From assembly GCF_029233945.1 (NCBI RefSeq), contig NZ_JARGOQ010000012.1, positions 1-64,000 on the forward strand: a stretch of 64,000 nt of DNA, in the 5' to 3' direction. This stretch comes from Sneathiella sp. GTDB lineage: Bacteria > Pseudomonadota > Alphaproteobacteria > Sneathiellales > Sneathiellaceae. The notes beneath the pieces were generated by a model. It ran no database searches. It was not told where the DNA came from and was given only the letters and a program-made list of their open reading frames with translations. Shown here piece by piece: positions 18,694 to 26,875 of the stretch (the first letter of the stretch is position 1; each line of letters opens with the position of its first letter). A program made the translations under genes and the position numbers.

Positions 18694-19200
18694 ATGGCAA
18701 AGAACGCAGATAAAGCGAATAAATCGGCAAAGGCGGCGGGAGGCAATGTCGGACAGAATATTGCCTTGTTCTGGGTGCTTATCCTGTCGGGCCTTGGGAT
18801 TGTGTTTATTCCCCCGACAATGCTGGTTCTGATCGCCGGCATGATCCCGAGTTTTGTGGCGCTGCTTCTCAATACGGACCGGTCCGGCAGTCTTGCGGCA
18901 ATGCTGGCCTTCAATCTGGCCGGCGTTATCCCCGTGATCGGAATATTGTGGGAGCGAGGCCAGACATTTCATGAAGCCTTCAAGATTCTCTCTGATGTTT
19001 ATATGTGGCTTGCCATGCTGGGCGGTGCCGGTGTTGCCCTGTTCTTGGCCTGGGCCGTCCCGGTGATCGTCTTTTCAACCTATGAGCTGCAGGCTCGCGC
19101 AAGTCTTGCGAAGCTGAATAAACAGCGGACCAAGCTGGTCGAGGAATGGGGCGGGCAGTTTGTCTCCGATATGAAGGAAGTTTCACGCCGTCAGCGGTAG
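18694..19200 (+). CDS. Small multi-pass membrane protein, partner of the pseudokinase
   Basis: 168 residues with a Lys-rich N-terminus, hydrophobic segments at about 23-62, 67-87 and 107-130 (three or four helices), and a basic, coiled C-terminal tail rich in Lys and Arg. I do not recognise the family. It starts 4 bases after the pseudokinase stop, so translation is probably coupled and the two proteins may sit together in the inner membrane. No enzymatic motif is seen. Confidence 0.7.
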   Translation: MAKNADKANKSAKAAGGNVGQNIALFWVLILSGLGIVFIPPTMLVLIAGMIPSFVALLLNTDRSGSLAAMLAFNLAGVIPVIGILWERGQTFHEAFKILSDVYMWLAMLGGAGVALFLAWAVPVIVFSTYELQARASLAKLNKQRTKLVEEWGGQFVSDMKEVSRRQR

Positions 19201-19295
19201 GCGCGTTCATCATACTTTCGGCTAAGGGCTGGAAATCATGCGCCGCATTGGGCATAGTGCCGTCCTCACAATAATTCAAATAAGGAAGAACAAGA

Positions 19296-19655
19296 ATGAC
19301 AGGGCATGTCTACTGGATACTTGAGGTCGATATCAAAGACGGGGAATACGAAAAATTTGAAGCATTGGTGGCGGAAATAGTCGCTGCGACAGAGGCAAAT
19401 GAGCCGGGTGCGCTCAATTACGAATATTCCGTGAGTGAGGATAAGAAAAGCTGCCATATCCTCGAACGATACGAAGATTCGGCTGCGACGATGGTTCATA
19501 TGGGTAATTTCGGCAAGAATTTCGCCCGGCGTTTCATGGAAGTTCTCAAACCGAAATCCGTTACTCTTTATGGCGATCCTTCCGAGGAGGTTGTAAAAGC
19601 CCTTGCGCCAATGGGCGTCGTTAAAATGACATCGGTCGGCGGCTTCTCCCGCTAG
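19296..19655 (+). CDS. Antibiotic biosynthesis monooxygenase (ABM) fold protein
   Basis: 119-residue ferredoxin-like dimeric alpha/beta protein. VYWILEVDIKDGEYEKFEALVAE and EPGALNYEYSVSEDKKSCHILERYED match the ABM pattern of a first strand, a long helix, then 'GAL-Y' and 'E-Y-D' strands. Members include cofactor-free monooxygenases and haem-degrading proteins, as well as many of unknown role. No haem-degrading signature is clear to me. The gene is monocistronic. Confidence 0.8.
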   Translation: MTGHVYWILEVDIKDGEYEKFEALVAEIVAATEANEPGALNYEYSVSEDKKSCHILERYEDSAATMVHMGNFGKNFARRFMEVLKPKSVTLYGDPSEEVVKALAPMGVVKMTSVGGFSR

Positions 19656-19689
19656 GCCAGGGGATATCTGCGGAAGCGCCTGTTTGCGT

Positions 19690-20199
19690 CTATGCTGTCG
19701 TTGTTAAACGCTTACCCAGAGTGATGACCCGCAGGGTACGACCGGTGAAGCTACCGGAACAGGCGCCGATCACAGCGCTAAAGATAACAGTATAAGTTGT
19801 TGCTTCAATAAAGTGCGGCGCGATAGCGCCAAGCACACCGTTTATAAAATTGGAAAAGAAGATCAGCATCAGGATCACAATTGTTATGCGATCCCCTTGA
19901 AGCGTCATGTTCCAACCGGACTTTTCCAGGATCAATCCGTCTTGCCATCGAAAGGCGACGGCGGCGCCAAGCAGATAGCTGAAAGCAAAGACCAGCCAGC
20001 CTGTCGAAACCTGAGCAAGTCCACTGTTCGCATTTGCTGCAGCCAGGCCTAATAGCGGATAGAAAAAATAAGGTATAATGGAGCTATTGCGTGTTCTCAT
20101 GGCCTTCAGGCCGATAAACAGTAGAAAGAAGAATAGGGGCCAGACCCAAACCGGCGCATTCTGCCATATTCCAAAAGCAATCTCTCTCATGAAAGGCAC
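19690..20199 (-). CDS. Small inner-membrane protein (DUF6622-like, uncertain)
   Basis: 169 residues with about five hydrophobic segments. The N-terminal NAPVWVWPLFFFLLFIGLKAMRTR and the pattern of a small four/five-helix protein recall the DUF6622 membrane family, but I am working from memory and cannot search. No catalytic residues are visible. It meets the ABM gene tail to tail and lies downstream of rpoH with a terminator between them. Confidence 0.65.
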   Translation of the reverse strand: MPFMREIAFGIWQNAPVWVWPLFFFLLFIGLKAMRTRNSSIIPYFFYPLLGLAAANANSGLAQVSTGWLVFAFSYLLGAAVAFRWQDGLILEKSGWNMTLQGDRITIVILMLIFFSNFINGVLGAIAPHFIEATTYTVIFSAVIGACSGSFTGRTLRVITLGKRLTTTA

Positions 20200-20248
20200 C
20201 TATTTTTCTGGTGTTGTTCAAAGCTCGAAACTGCCGATGGATCGAAGA

Positions 20249-20270
20249 ACGCGTCGCATCTGAGACGCGT
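20249..20270. repeat. Inverted repeat between rpoH and the membrane protein gene
   Basis: ACGCGTC at 20249-20255 and GACGCGT at 20264-20270 form a perfect 7-bp dyad with an 8-base loop, about 50 bases upstream of the membrane protein start. It lacks a T-run, so it could be an operator or part of the rpoH 3' end. Confidence 0.3.
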
Positions 20271-20289
20271 ACTCTTCACCACATTTAGT

Positions 20290-20319
20290 AAAGAGACTGC
20301 CGGTGAGGGCAGCCCCCTT
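20290..20319 (-). terminator. Intrinsic terminator of rpoH
   Basis: Read on the minus strand, AAGGGGGCTGCC pairs with GGCAGTCTCTTT in a 12-bp stem with three G-T pairs and a CTCACC loop, 20 bases past the rpoH stop. The U tract is short. On the plus strand only the 5-bp core pairs, so the orientation matches rpoH. Confidence 0.55.
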
Positions 20320-20340
20320 TTTATTTGCGAGGAGGGCGGT

Positions 20341-21219
20341 TTAGTTCAGCCGCTCTTCCATGACTTTTGACTTCATCGCCCGTTGCAGCTTCTCAAACGC
20401 CCGGACTTCAATCTGACGCACGCGTTCGCGGCTGATATCATACTCCTGGCTCAGCTCCTCAAGGGTGAGGGGGTCGTCGCGCAGGCGGCGTTCGGTCAGG
20501 ATATGGCGTTCCCGTTCGTTGAGAACCTCCATCGCGTTTTGGAGCATCGCGCGGCGGCTTTTAAGCTCTTCGCTCTCGGCATAGACGGTTTCCTGGTTTG
20601 GCGTCTCATCTTCGAGCCAGTCCATCCATTCGCCTTCGCTCTCGGCGCGCATCGGGGCATTGAGGCTGTGATCCGGCGCTGTCAGGCGGCGGTTCATGCT
20701 GATCACTTCATCCTCGGTAACACCCAGCTTCGTGGAGATGGTTTTCACCTGCTCCGATGTCATGTCGCCTTCGTCAATGGCCTCGATCTGGCCCTTGATC
20801 TTGCGAAGATTGAAGAACAGCTTTTTCTGGGCGGCGGTCGTCCCCATCTTCACGAGGGACCAGGTCCGCAGGATATATTCCTGAATGGCCGCGCGGATCC
20901 ACCACATGGCATAGGTGGAGAGGCGGAAGCCTTTGTCGGGCTCGAACCTTTTCACTGCCTGCATCATGCCGACATTGCCTTCCGAGATCAGTTCGGCAAT
21001 CGGCAGGCCGTAACCGCGATAGCCCATGGCGATCTTCGCGACCAGGCGGAGATGGCTCGTCACCATTTTATGGGCGGCTTCGGTGTCTTCATGGTCTTTC
21101 CACGCTTTAGCCAGCATATATTCTTCGCTTGGTTCCAGCATCGGGAATTTGCGAATTTCCTGCAAATACCGGGACAGACCGCCTTCCGGCGTTAATACGG
21201 GTAAAGTAGATGTTGTCAT
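20341..21219 (-). CDS. rpoH: RNA polymerase sigma factor RpoH (sigma-32)
   Basis: Heat-shock sigma factor of 292 residues. Seen: region 1.2 (LSRYLQEIRKFPMLEPSEEY), region 2 with RLVAKIAMGYRGYGLPIAELISEGNVG and the -10-recognition stretch FRLSTYAMWWIRAAI, the RpoH box QKKLFFNLRK, and region 4 ending with the helix-turn-helix ISRERVRQIEVRAFEKL. I take ATG 21219 because AGGG lies 7 bases upstream; a longer in-frame reading exists but lacks conserved residues. Co-directional with rluD, 116 bases downstream of it. In E. coli the protein is controlled by DnaK and FtsH; ftsH is also in this window. Confidence 0.96.
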   Translation of the reverse strand: MTTSTLPVLTPEGGLSRYLQEIRKFPMLEPSEEYMLAKAWKDHEDTEAAHKMVTSHLRLVAKIAMGYRGYGLPIAELISEGNVGMMQAVKRFEPDKGFRLSTYAMWWIRAAIQEYILRTWSLVKMGTTAAQKKLFFNLRKIKGQIEAIDEGDMTSEQVKTISTKLGVTEDEVISMNRRLTAPDHSLNAPMRAESEGEWMDWLEDETPNQETVYAESEELKSRRAMLQNAMEVLNERERHILTERRLRDDPLTLEELSQEYDISRERVRQIEVRAFEKLQRAMKSKVMEERLN

Positions 21220-21335
21220 ATCAGGACCCTCTCTCTTCGTGGCACCCGGTTTTTGTCGCATTATACGCCCAAAAAACGGGCCCGGATTACATTCCTGTCT
21301 ACTCAAGAACCGTGGCATTTCTATGATACTGGGCG

Positions 21336-22307
21336 TTATCCCCTGAATGCCTTGGTCAGTTCCCTTAAGTCAGATGGGAAATCTACCTCGAATTTCAAGC
21401 GTTTGTCTGTGACGGGATGCACAAAACCGAGGGTTTCGGCATGAAGCGCCTGACGGTTGAAGGAAAGGATGGTTTTTTGCCGTTCTTCGGGCAGGGCGCT
21501 GACACGGCTGCGCTTTGCGCGGCTGTAGAGGGGATCGCCGACCAGCGGATGCCCGATATGGCCCATATGCACCCGGATCTGATGGGTGCGCCCGGTTTCC
21601 AGCTCGCAGGAGACTAGCCCGGCCATATCAGAGAAATTCTCCTCAAGTTGATAGCGGGTGAGGGCGCTTTTGCCGCCCTTGGTCACCATCGCCATACGTT
21701 TGCGGTTATGGGGATCGCGCCCGATATTTCCTTCAATCTCGCCGTTTGGCGGATATACCCGGCCCCAGACAATGGCTTTGTAGCGCCGCTCGATATCATG
21801 GGTCGCAAAGAGATTGGCGAGACCCTGATGCGCCGCATCGTTTTTCGCGACCACCATCAGGCCGCTGGTATCCTTGTCGATACGGTGCACGATGCCGGGG
21901 CGCTTTACACCGCCAATTCCGGACAGACTATCGCGGCAATGATGAAGCAGCGCGTTTACCAAGGTTCCCGACCAGTTCCCCGCCGCCGGATGCACCACCA
22001 TGCCGGCGGGCTTGTTGATAACAATCAGATGCTCATCCTCGAAAATAATATCGAGGGGGATATCCTCAGGCTCCGGCTCGCTTTCCGCCGCTTCGGGTAC
22101 GGTCACCTCATAGATATCGCCCGCGCGGACCTTGTGGGACGGGTTGAGCACCGCCGCATCGTTCAAGAGGACCAGCCCCTCCTTGATCAGCGGCTTGATC
22201 CGGCTTCGCGATAGCGCGTCAAGCGCTTCCGCGAGCAGCCGGTCGAGCCGGGTGCCGTCATCGTCGGCTGAAACTTCAACTTGAAGTGAACCCTCATTGG
22301 ATGGCAT
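21336..22307 (-). CDS. rluD: 23S rRNA pseudouridine synthase RluD-type
   Basis: 323-residue RluA-family enzyme that makes pseudouridines in helix 69 of 23S rRNA. An N-terminal S4 RNA-binding domain (RLDRLLAEALDALSRSRIKPLI) is followed by the catalytic domain with VINKPAGMVVHP and the signature HRIDKDTSGLMVVAK, in which D144 is catalytic; ELETGRTHQIRVHM follows. ATG 22307 begins directly before the S4 region. The divergent small gene starts 40 bases away. rluD beside rpoH is common in alphaproteobacteria. Confidence 0.94.
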   Translation of the reverse strand: MPSNEGSLQVEVSADDDGTRLDRLLAEALDALSRSRIKPLIKEGLVLLNDAAVLNPSHKVRAGDIYEVTVPEAAESEPEPEDIPLDIIFEDEHLIVINKPAGMVVHPAAGNWSGTLVNALLHHCRDSLSGIGGVKRPGIVHRIDKDTSGLMVVAKNDAAHQGLANLFATHDIERRYKAIVWGRVYPPNGEIEGNIGRDPHNRKRMAMVTKGGKSALTRYQLEENFSDMAGLVSCELETGRTHQIRVHMGHIGHPLVGDPLYSRAKRSRVSALPEERQKTILSFNRQALHAETLGFVHPVTDKRLKFEVDFPSDLRELTKAFRG

Positions 22308-22347
22308 ACAAATGAACCAGAACCGTTTGTTAAAAGAGGGCGACCCT

Positions 22348-22737
22348 ATGTCGGAAAAGGCACCTGAAAAATCCGGACCCAATCTCACCTTGCTGAAATG
22401 GATTGTCGGTATCCTTGGTGTGCTGATCGTCCTGTTCGCCACTGTCATAGCGGTTACCATATATAAGCGCATGACGGCAATGGAAACAAAGTCCTCGCCG
22501 GAGATGCAAGACGCGATGTTGCCCAAGGTTACCGGAGGGCGAGTAACGCTTGAGAAGTTTGGCGATATCCGCCTTCCCATTCCCGATGACATGGATGTGA
22601 TCAGCCTGACGCCCTCAAGCGAGCGGCTGTTCGTCACTGTCGGCACGGAGGGTGCGGCGCGGCTAATCCTGGTCATCAGCCTCGATGACGGCAGCGTTCT
22701 TGGCAGCTTCAATCTCGATAAAGATGGTATTCAGTAA
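22348..22737 (+). CDS. Single-pass membrane-anchored protein (DUF6476-like, uncertain)
   Basis: 129 residues from ATG 22348, chosen because AGAGGG lies 7 bases upstream; an in-frame ATG at 22312 is possible. One transmembrane helix (about LLKWIVGILGVLIVLFATVI, residues 13-32) precedes a small soluble domain with strands such as IRLPIPDDMDVISL and RLILVISLDDGSVLG. This layout recalls the alphaproteobacterial family DUF6476, often divergent from rluD, but I cannot confirm it. No function can be assigned. Confidence 0.7.
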   Translation: MSEKAPEKSGPNLTLLKWIVGILGVLIVLFATVIAVTIYKRMTAMETKSSPEMQDAMLPKVTGGRVTLEKFGDIRLPIPDDMDVISLTPSSERLFVTVGTEGAARLILVISLDDGSVLGSFNLDKDGIQ

Positions 22738-22791
22738 AGGGACGTTCCCCCGTTGCACCAATTTGGGCAGTAGTGGAACGTGTAAAGTCAG

Positions 22792-23835
22792 ATGGTGAAG
22801 AACGGAACAGTCGTTAATTTTGCAAGTGATAACTCGGCGCCTGTCGCGCCGAAAATTATAGCCGCGCTGCAAAAGGCCAACGCAGGGCCCATGCCGAGCT
22901 ATGGCAATGACCCGCTCACCCGCGGGGTTGAAGAAAAGCTTAAACAAATTTTCGAATGCGACCTCCGTGCGTTTCCCGTTGCCACGGGAACGGCCGCCAA
23001 TGTCCTCGGCCTCAGCGTGATGACGCCGCCTTACGGGTCCATTTACTGCCACCAGCTTGCCCATATAGAGCATGACGAGTGCGGTGCGCCGGAGTTTTAT
23101 ACCCATGGCGCGAAGCTCGTAAAGTTTGACGGCGCAGGGGGGAAGCTGCGGGCGGCTGAGTTGGATGCGGCGCTCAAAAACTCCGGTGCAGGCAATGTCC
23201 ATCATGTGCAGCCCGCCGTTATCTGTCTCACCCAGGCCACCGAAAGCGGCACTGTCTACCGGCCCGAGGAAGTAGCCGAGATCGGATTAGTCGCGCAGAA
23301 ATATGATCTCGGGTTGCATATGGACGGTGCCCGCTTTGCCAATGCGTTGTCTTATCTTGGCTGCGCGCCGGCCGATGTCACCTGGCGCGCCGGGGTCGAT
23401 GTTCTGTCCTTCGGGGCGACGAAAAATGGCGCGATGGGCACCGAAGCGGTGGTTTTCTTCAATCTGGAGAAAGCGCGCGAGTTTGAATTCCGGCGCAAGC
23501 GCGGCGCGCATCTGTTTTCGAAAATGCGCTATCTCTCGGCCCAGCTCGATGCTTATCTGACCGATGATCTCTGGCTCGATCTCGCGGGTCATGCCAACCG
23601 GATGGCGCGGGAGGCCGCCAAGGGGATTTCCGCGATCCCGGGAGCGGAGGTTCTGTACCCGGTAGAGGCCAACATGATTTTCGCGCGGTTGCCGGAGGTT
23701 TCCCTTGAATGCCTTGCTGTTTCCGACATTCTCTACTATCGGAATGGAGAGGAGTCCGCGGGCGAGGTGCGGCTTGTAACTTCCTGGAATACGAGTGAGC
23801 AGGATGTTAGTCATTTGCTTAAGGTTATCGCTTGA
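22792..23835 (+). CDS. ltaE: Low-specificity L-threonine aldolase
   Basis: PLP enzyme of 347 residues that splits L-threonine/allo-threonine to glycine and acetaldehyde. Seen: NFASDNSAPVAPKI at the start, YGNDPLTRGVEEKL, ATGTAANVLGLS, the PLP-pairing D178 in LHMDGARFANAL, and the Schiff-base lysine K211 in SFGATKNGAMG. This matches the beta-eliminating-lyase/threonine aldolase family. The ribosome binding site is weak. It appears monocistronic. Confidence 0.93.
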   Translation: MVKNGTVVNFASDNSAPVAPKIIAALQKANAGPMPSYGNDPLTRGVEEKLKQIFECDLRAFPVATGTAANVLGLSVMTPPYGSIYCHQLAHIEHDECGAPEFYTHGAKLVKFDGAGGKLRAAELDAALKNSGAGNVHHVQPAVICLTQATESGTVYRPEEVAEIGLVAQKYDLGLHMDGARFANALSYLGCAPADVTWRAGVDVLSFGATKNGAMGTEAVVFFNLEKAREFEFRRKRGAHLFSKMRYLSAQLDAYLTDDLWLDLAGHANRMAREAAKGISAIPGAEVLYPVEANMIFARLPEVSLECLAVSDILYYRNGEESAGEVRLVTSWNTSEQDVSHLLKVIA

Positions 23836-23941
23836 ATTAGGCCATTAAGGTAATTTCCCTCCGGCAACATTTGATTTCGCGGGCGCCACCCGTTATGCAG
23901 GGCGGCAACGCATTAAAACGGACGAATAGGACAGGCATAAA

Positions 23942-25129
23942 GTGCAGAATTTCTGGGATTTTTGGGAAATCGTCAAAGAAGTCTGGCACGAGGGGTACGC
24001 GGGCATTGATTTCAGCTCGCTGATCATTGCTCTCGGGATTATTCTGGTCGCTCTGCTGGTGCGCGGTATTTTCACCAAGTTCGTCATCAATCGCCTGATC
24101 CAGTTCGCCGAAAGATCCGATAGCAAGATCGATGATCACCTGATTACCGCACTGAAGGGGCCGATTCGCTTTATCCCGGTGGTGATCGGCATTTATCTGG
24201 CGCTGGAAATTCCCGGGTTTGATGAAGATCCGGATTTTTCTCTTGCGGCGGGCAAGATTATCCGTTCCCTCATTGTCTTTAATCTCTTCTGGGCCCTTTA
24301 TTGCGCCATCAGTCCGCTGACCTTCCTGCTCGGCAAGCTGGAGGAGTTGTTCTCGGCGGAGATGGTTGAGTTTCTCGTCAAGATTATGAAGGGGCTGGTT
24401 TTTGGTCTTGGTGCGGCGACGGTGCTGCAGCTCTGGGGGATACAGGTCGGGCCGATTATTGCGGGTTTCGGCATCGTCGGTGTCGCCGTCGCCCTCGGTG
24501 CGCAGGATCTGTTCAAAAACCTGATCAGCGGATTTCTCATCCTTGCCGAGAAGCGCTTCAAGGCCGGGGATTGGGTGCTGGTCGATAGTGTGGTCGAGGG
24601 GACAGTTGAGAAAATCGGCTTTCGCTCCACCGTGATCCGCCGCTTTGACAAGGCGATCACCATTGTTCCGAATGCTGTGTTTGCGGACAAGGCGGTCACC
24701 AACTTCTCGGAAATGACGCATCGGCGCATTTATTGGAAAATCGGCCTGGAATATTCGACGACCGTGGCGCAGCTTCAGGAGGTTACGGAAAATATCCAGA
24801 ATTACCTCGTTGGAAACAAGGACTTCGCCCAACCGGGAGAGGCGTTGATGTTCGTCGTGACCGACAGCTTCAACGCCAGCAGTATCGATATCATGATCTA
24901 TTGCTTCACCAAGACGACGAAATGGGGCGAATGGCTCGATATCAAGCAGGATTTCGCCTATGCCATCAAGGGCATTGTCGAGCAGGCGGGCACCGGCTTT
25001 GCCTTCCCGTCCATGTCGGTCTATCGCGGTATCGGCGCGGCGGAACCGGACCCCTTCGTCCCGCCGTCCGGCCACAAGGACGGGCATGCGCTTACCAACG
25101 GCGATACGGGATATGGAAACGCGAGCTAA
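23942..25129 (+). CDS. Mechanosensitive ion channel, MscS family
   Basis: 395 residues. Hydrophobic segments at about 26-46, 77-95, 110-130 and 145-165 precede the pore helix and MscS signature (GIVGVAVALGAQDLFKNLISG), followed by the beta domain with AEKRFKAGDWVLVDSVVEGTVEKIGFRST and VPNAVF. The C-terminal cage domain ends with a hydrophilic tail. The start is GTG at 23942, with AGGACAGG upstream. It probably gates under membrane tension to release osmolytes. Its stop codon touches that of the convergent tusA-like gene with no base between. Confidence 0.92.
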   Translation: MQNFWDFWEIVKEVWHEGYAGIDFSSLIIALGIILVALLVRGIFTKFVINRLIQFAERSDSKIDDHLITALKGPIRFIPVVIGIYLALEIPGFDEDPDFSLAAGKIIRSLIVFNLFWALYCAISPLTFLLGKLEELFSAEMVEFLVKIMKGLVFGLGAATVLQLWGIQVGPIIAGFGIVGVAVALGAQDLFKNLISGFLILAEKRFKAGDWVLVDSVVEGTVEKIGFRSTVIRRFDKAITIVPNAVFADKAVTNFSEMTHRRIYWKIGLEYSTTVAQLQEVTENIQNYLVGNKDFAQPGEALMFVVTDSFNASSIDIMIYCFTKTTKWGEWLDIKQDFAYAIKGIVEQAGTGFAFPSMSVYRGIGAAEPDPFVPPSGHKDGHALTNGDTGYGNAS

Positions 25130-25369
25130 CTAAGTGGTCGCCTGCTTGACGATGATATATTCGAACAGGCCGTCGGTTTCGCGCATATTTTCAAGCAGAT
25201 AACCGCTGACATCGCAGAAATGCCGGAAATCGATGGTTGAGGCCGGGTCGGTCGCATGCACTTTCAGCCGCTCCCCCTCCTTCAGTGCCTTCATCGCCTT
25301 TTTCGCCTTCAGGACGGGCAGCGGGCAGTTGAGGCCCGTGGTATCGAGAAAATGCGGAGTTTCTACCAT
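25130..25369 (-). CDS. tusA: TusA/SirA-like sulfurtransferase
   Basis: 79-residue protein with the TusA fold. The active cysteine C15 lies in LNCPLPVLKAKKAMKAL, the CPxP signature, which carries a persulfide in tRNA thiolation or sulfur-trafficking roles. ATG 25369 begins 14 residues before that cysteine, as usual; a longer frame upstream has no family features. It is convergent with the MscS gene and alone on its strand. Which sulfur acceptor it serves cannot be told here, since no tus, dsr or moaD partner is adjacent. Confidence 0.9.
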   Translation of the reverse strand: MVETPHFLDTTGLNCPLPVLKAKKAMKALKEGERLKVHATDPASTIDFRHFCDVSGYLLENMRETDGLFEYIIVKQATT

Positions 25370-25536
25370 TATTCGCTCGTTTCTGCGGTATTCAGCCCTG
25401 ATATTCGCTGCAAAATAGCGTTCCTTCGGGCAGGGTGCAACCGATGATTTACTGTGCCGGTATAGCATGTTCCTGACCATCGAATTAACCTTTTCTACAC
25501 TCTATTCTGACAAAATTCATCGTTAGGGTTCGCCCT

Positions 25537-26871
25537 ATGGGAGCTATGAATTTACTGGATGCAGTTAAAGAAAAGGTGAGGATGCGGAACCAAATCGGGC
25601 ATCGCTCGGGTATCAATCCCGACTACTTTAACCAGGGCAGAAAGACGGAAGATAAAAAACCGGATTCCGCCGCCGGAGAGGTGAAGCATTATGAAATCGG
25701 GGAAGCCACCAGTTTTTTGCGACCTTTCGGCAAGACCTACCATGAGGCCCTTGAAAACCTGATTACCGGCAGTATCCAGATTATCGGCCTCGATGAGGTG
25801 AAGGCGCAATATGCCGAGCAATGGGGCAGCATCAAGAAAAATGTGATGGAGATTGCGGACGCCTTTATCAGCCGCAAGCTGGACCGTCATGACGTGTTTG
25901 TCCCGCTTGATGACGGGCATTTCGCCCTGCTGTTTGCGGATGCCACGCGTGAGGAGGCGCTGGAGCGCTCCAAAACCATCGCACATGATCTGGTCAACAA
26001 ACTGTTCGGCGAACTCCCGGGCGGGGAGTTGATCTCTGTCGAAGCGGCGATGCTAAAAATCGAGGATTTTGATGGGCTCGATAAAATCAAATCCCTCGAC
26101 GGGTTGGTTAAATGTTTCCGCGCGGCCATCGTCAAGGCAAAGGGGCGGGAGGAGCGCGTTTTTCAGGAACATGAAACCGAGCTTAATGTGCGCTTCCGTC
26201 CGCTGATCAACCGGCGCAAGGGCTTTATCGGCATGTATGAAGCGGTCAGCATGACGAATGCCGATGACGAGCAGGCGGACGTGGCGGCGAATGATCCGCT
26301 GTTTAACGAATCGCCGCGGCTGCGTGCGGAAATGGATTGCGTGATTTTGCGCGAGACGGGAACGATCTTCAAGAAGCTCGGCGGGGCCGGGAACAAGCCG
26401 GTCATCTTCCTTCCCGTTCATTTTGAAACATTGGCCAACAGCTATTTTCGGAGCAAATATGCCCGTATTCTCGCATCCTTGCCGGATTATACGGAATGGC
26501 ATCTGGTCCTGAATGTGCAGGATATCGCGGCAGGTGTGCCGAACAGTCGTTATCGCCAGATTTTCACCTCGCTGCGCCAGCTTGTGCTCGGATTCACGTT
26601 CGAGGTCGGGCCGAGCTGGAATGAATTCGACGCCATTCGCGACCTTCCCATCCTCGCGATGACGCTTGCGGGGCATGAGAGCCTGGAGCTGTCGCAAATC
26701 GAGGCTTTCTTCAAACGGGCCAAACAGAACAAGAAAAAATGTATCTGGCGATCGGTCGATAACGATACGCTGGCCCGTGCGGCCTTCAAGATGCAGGTTG
26801 ATTATGTGAGCGGGCCGATCTTCGGCGCGCTGCAGACCGTACCGGCGAAACCCTTCTCCCTGCCGAAATAA
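25537..26871 (+). CDS. Degenerate GGDEF/EAL-like protein
   Basis: 444 residues, no signal peptide or membrane segment. Residues about 65-165 have the spacing of a GGDEF domain, with VFVPLDDGHFALLFADATREEAL, where the GGDEF signature would be DDGHF. Residues about 290-430 look like the end of an EAL domain (FEVGPSWNEFDAI, SQIEAFFKRAK, ARAAFKMQVDYVSGPIFG), but no EAL/ELR metal motif is seen. It is probably catalytically inactive, perhaps a c-di-GMP-binding or scaffold protein. Both domain calls are by eye. ATG 25537 was chosen with AGGG 9 bases upstream; ATG 25546 is possible. It converges with the RNA methyltransferase gene (gap 4 bases). Confidence 0.6.
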   Translation: MGAMNLLDAVKEKVRMRNQIGHRSGINPDYFNQGRKTEDKKPDSAAGEVKHYEIGEATSFLRPFGKTYHEALENLITGSIQIIGLDEVKAQYAEQWGSIKKNVMEIADAFISRKLDRHDVFVPLDDGHFALLFADATREEALERSKTIAHDLVNKLFGELPGGELISVEAAMLKIEDFDGLDKIKSLDGLVKCFRAAIVKAKGREERVFQEHETELNVRFRPLINRRKGFIGMYEAVSMTNADDEQADVAANDPLFNESPRLRAEMDCVILRETGTIFKKLGGAGNKPVIFLPVHFETLANSYFRSKYARILASLPDYTEWHLVLNVQDIAAGVPNSRYRQIFTSLRQLVLGFTFEVGPSWNEFDAIRDLPILAMTLAGHESLELSQIEAFFKRAKQNKKKCIWRSVDNDTLARAAFKMQVDYVSGPIFGALQTVPAKPFSLPK

Positions 26872-26875
26872 TCTG

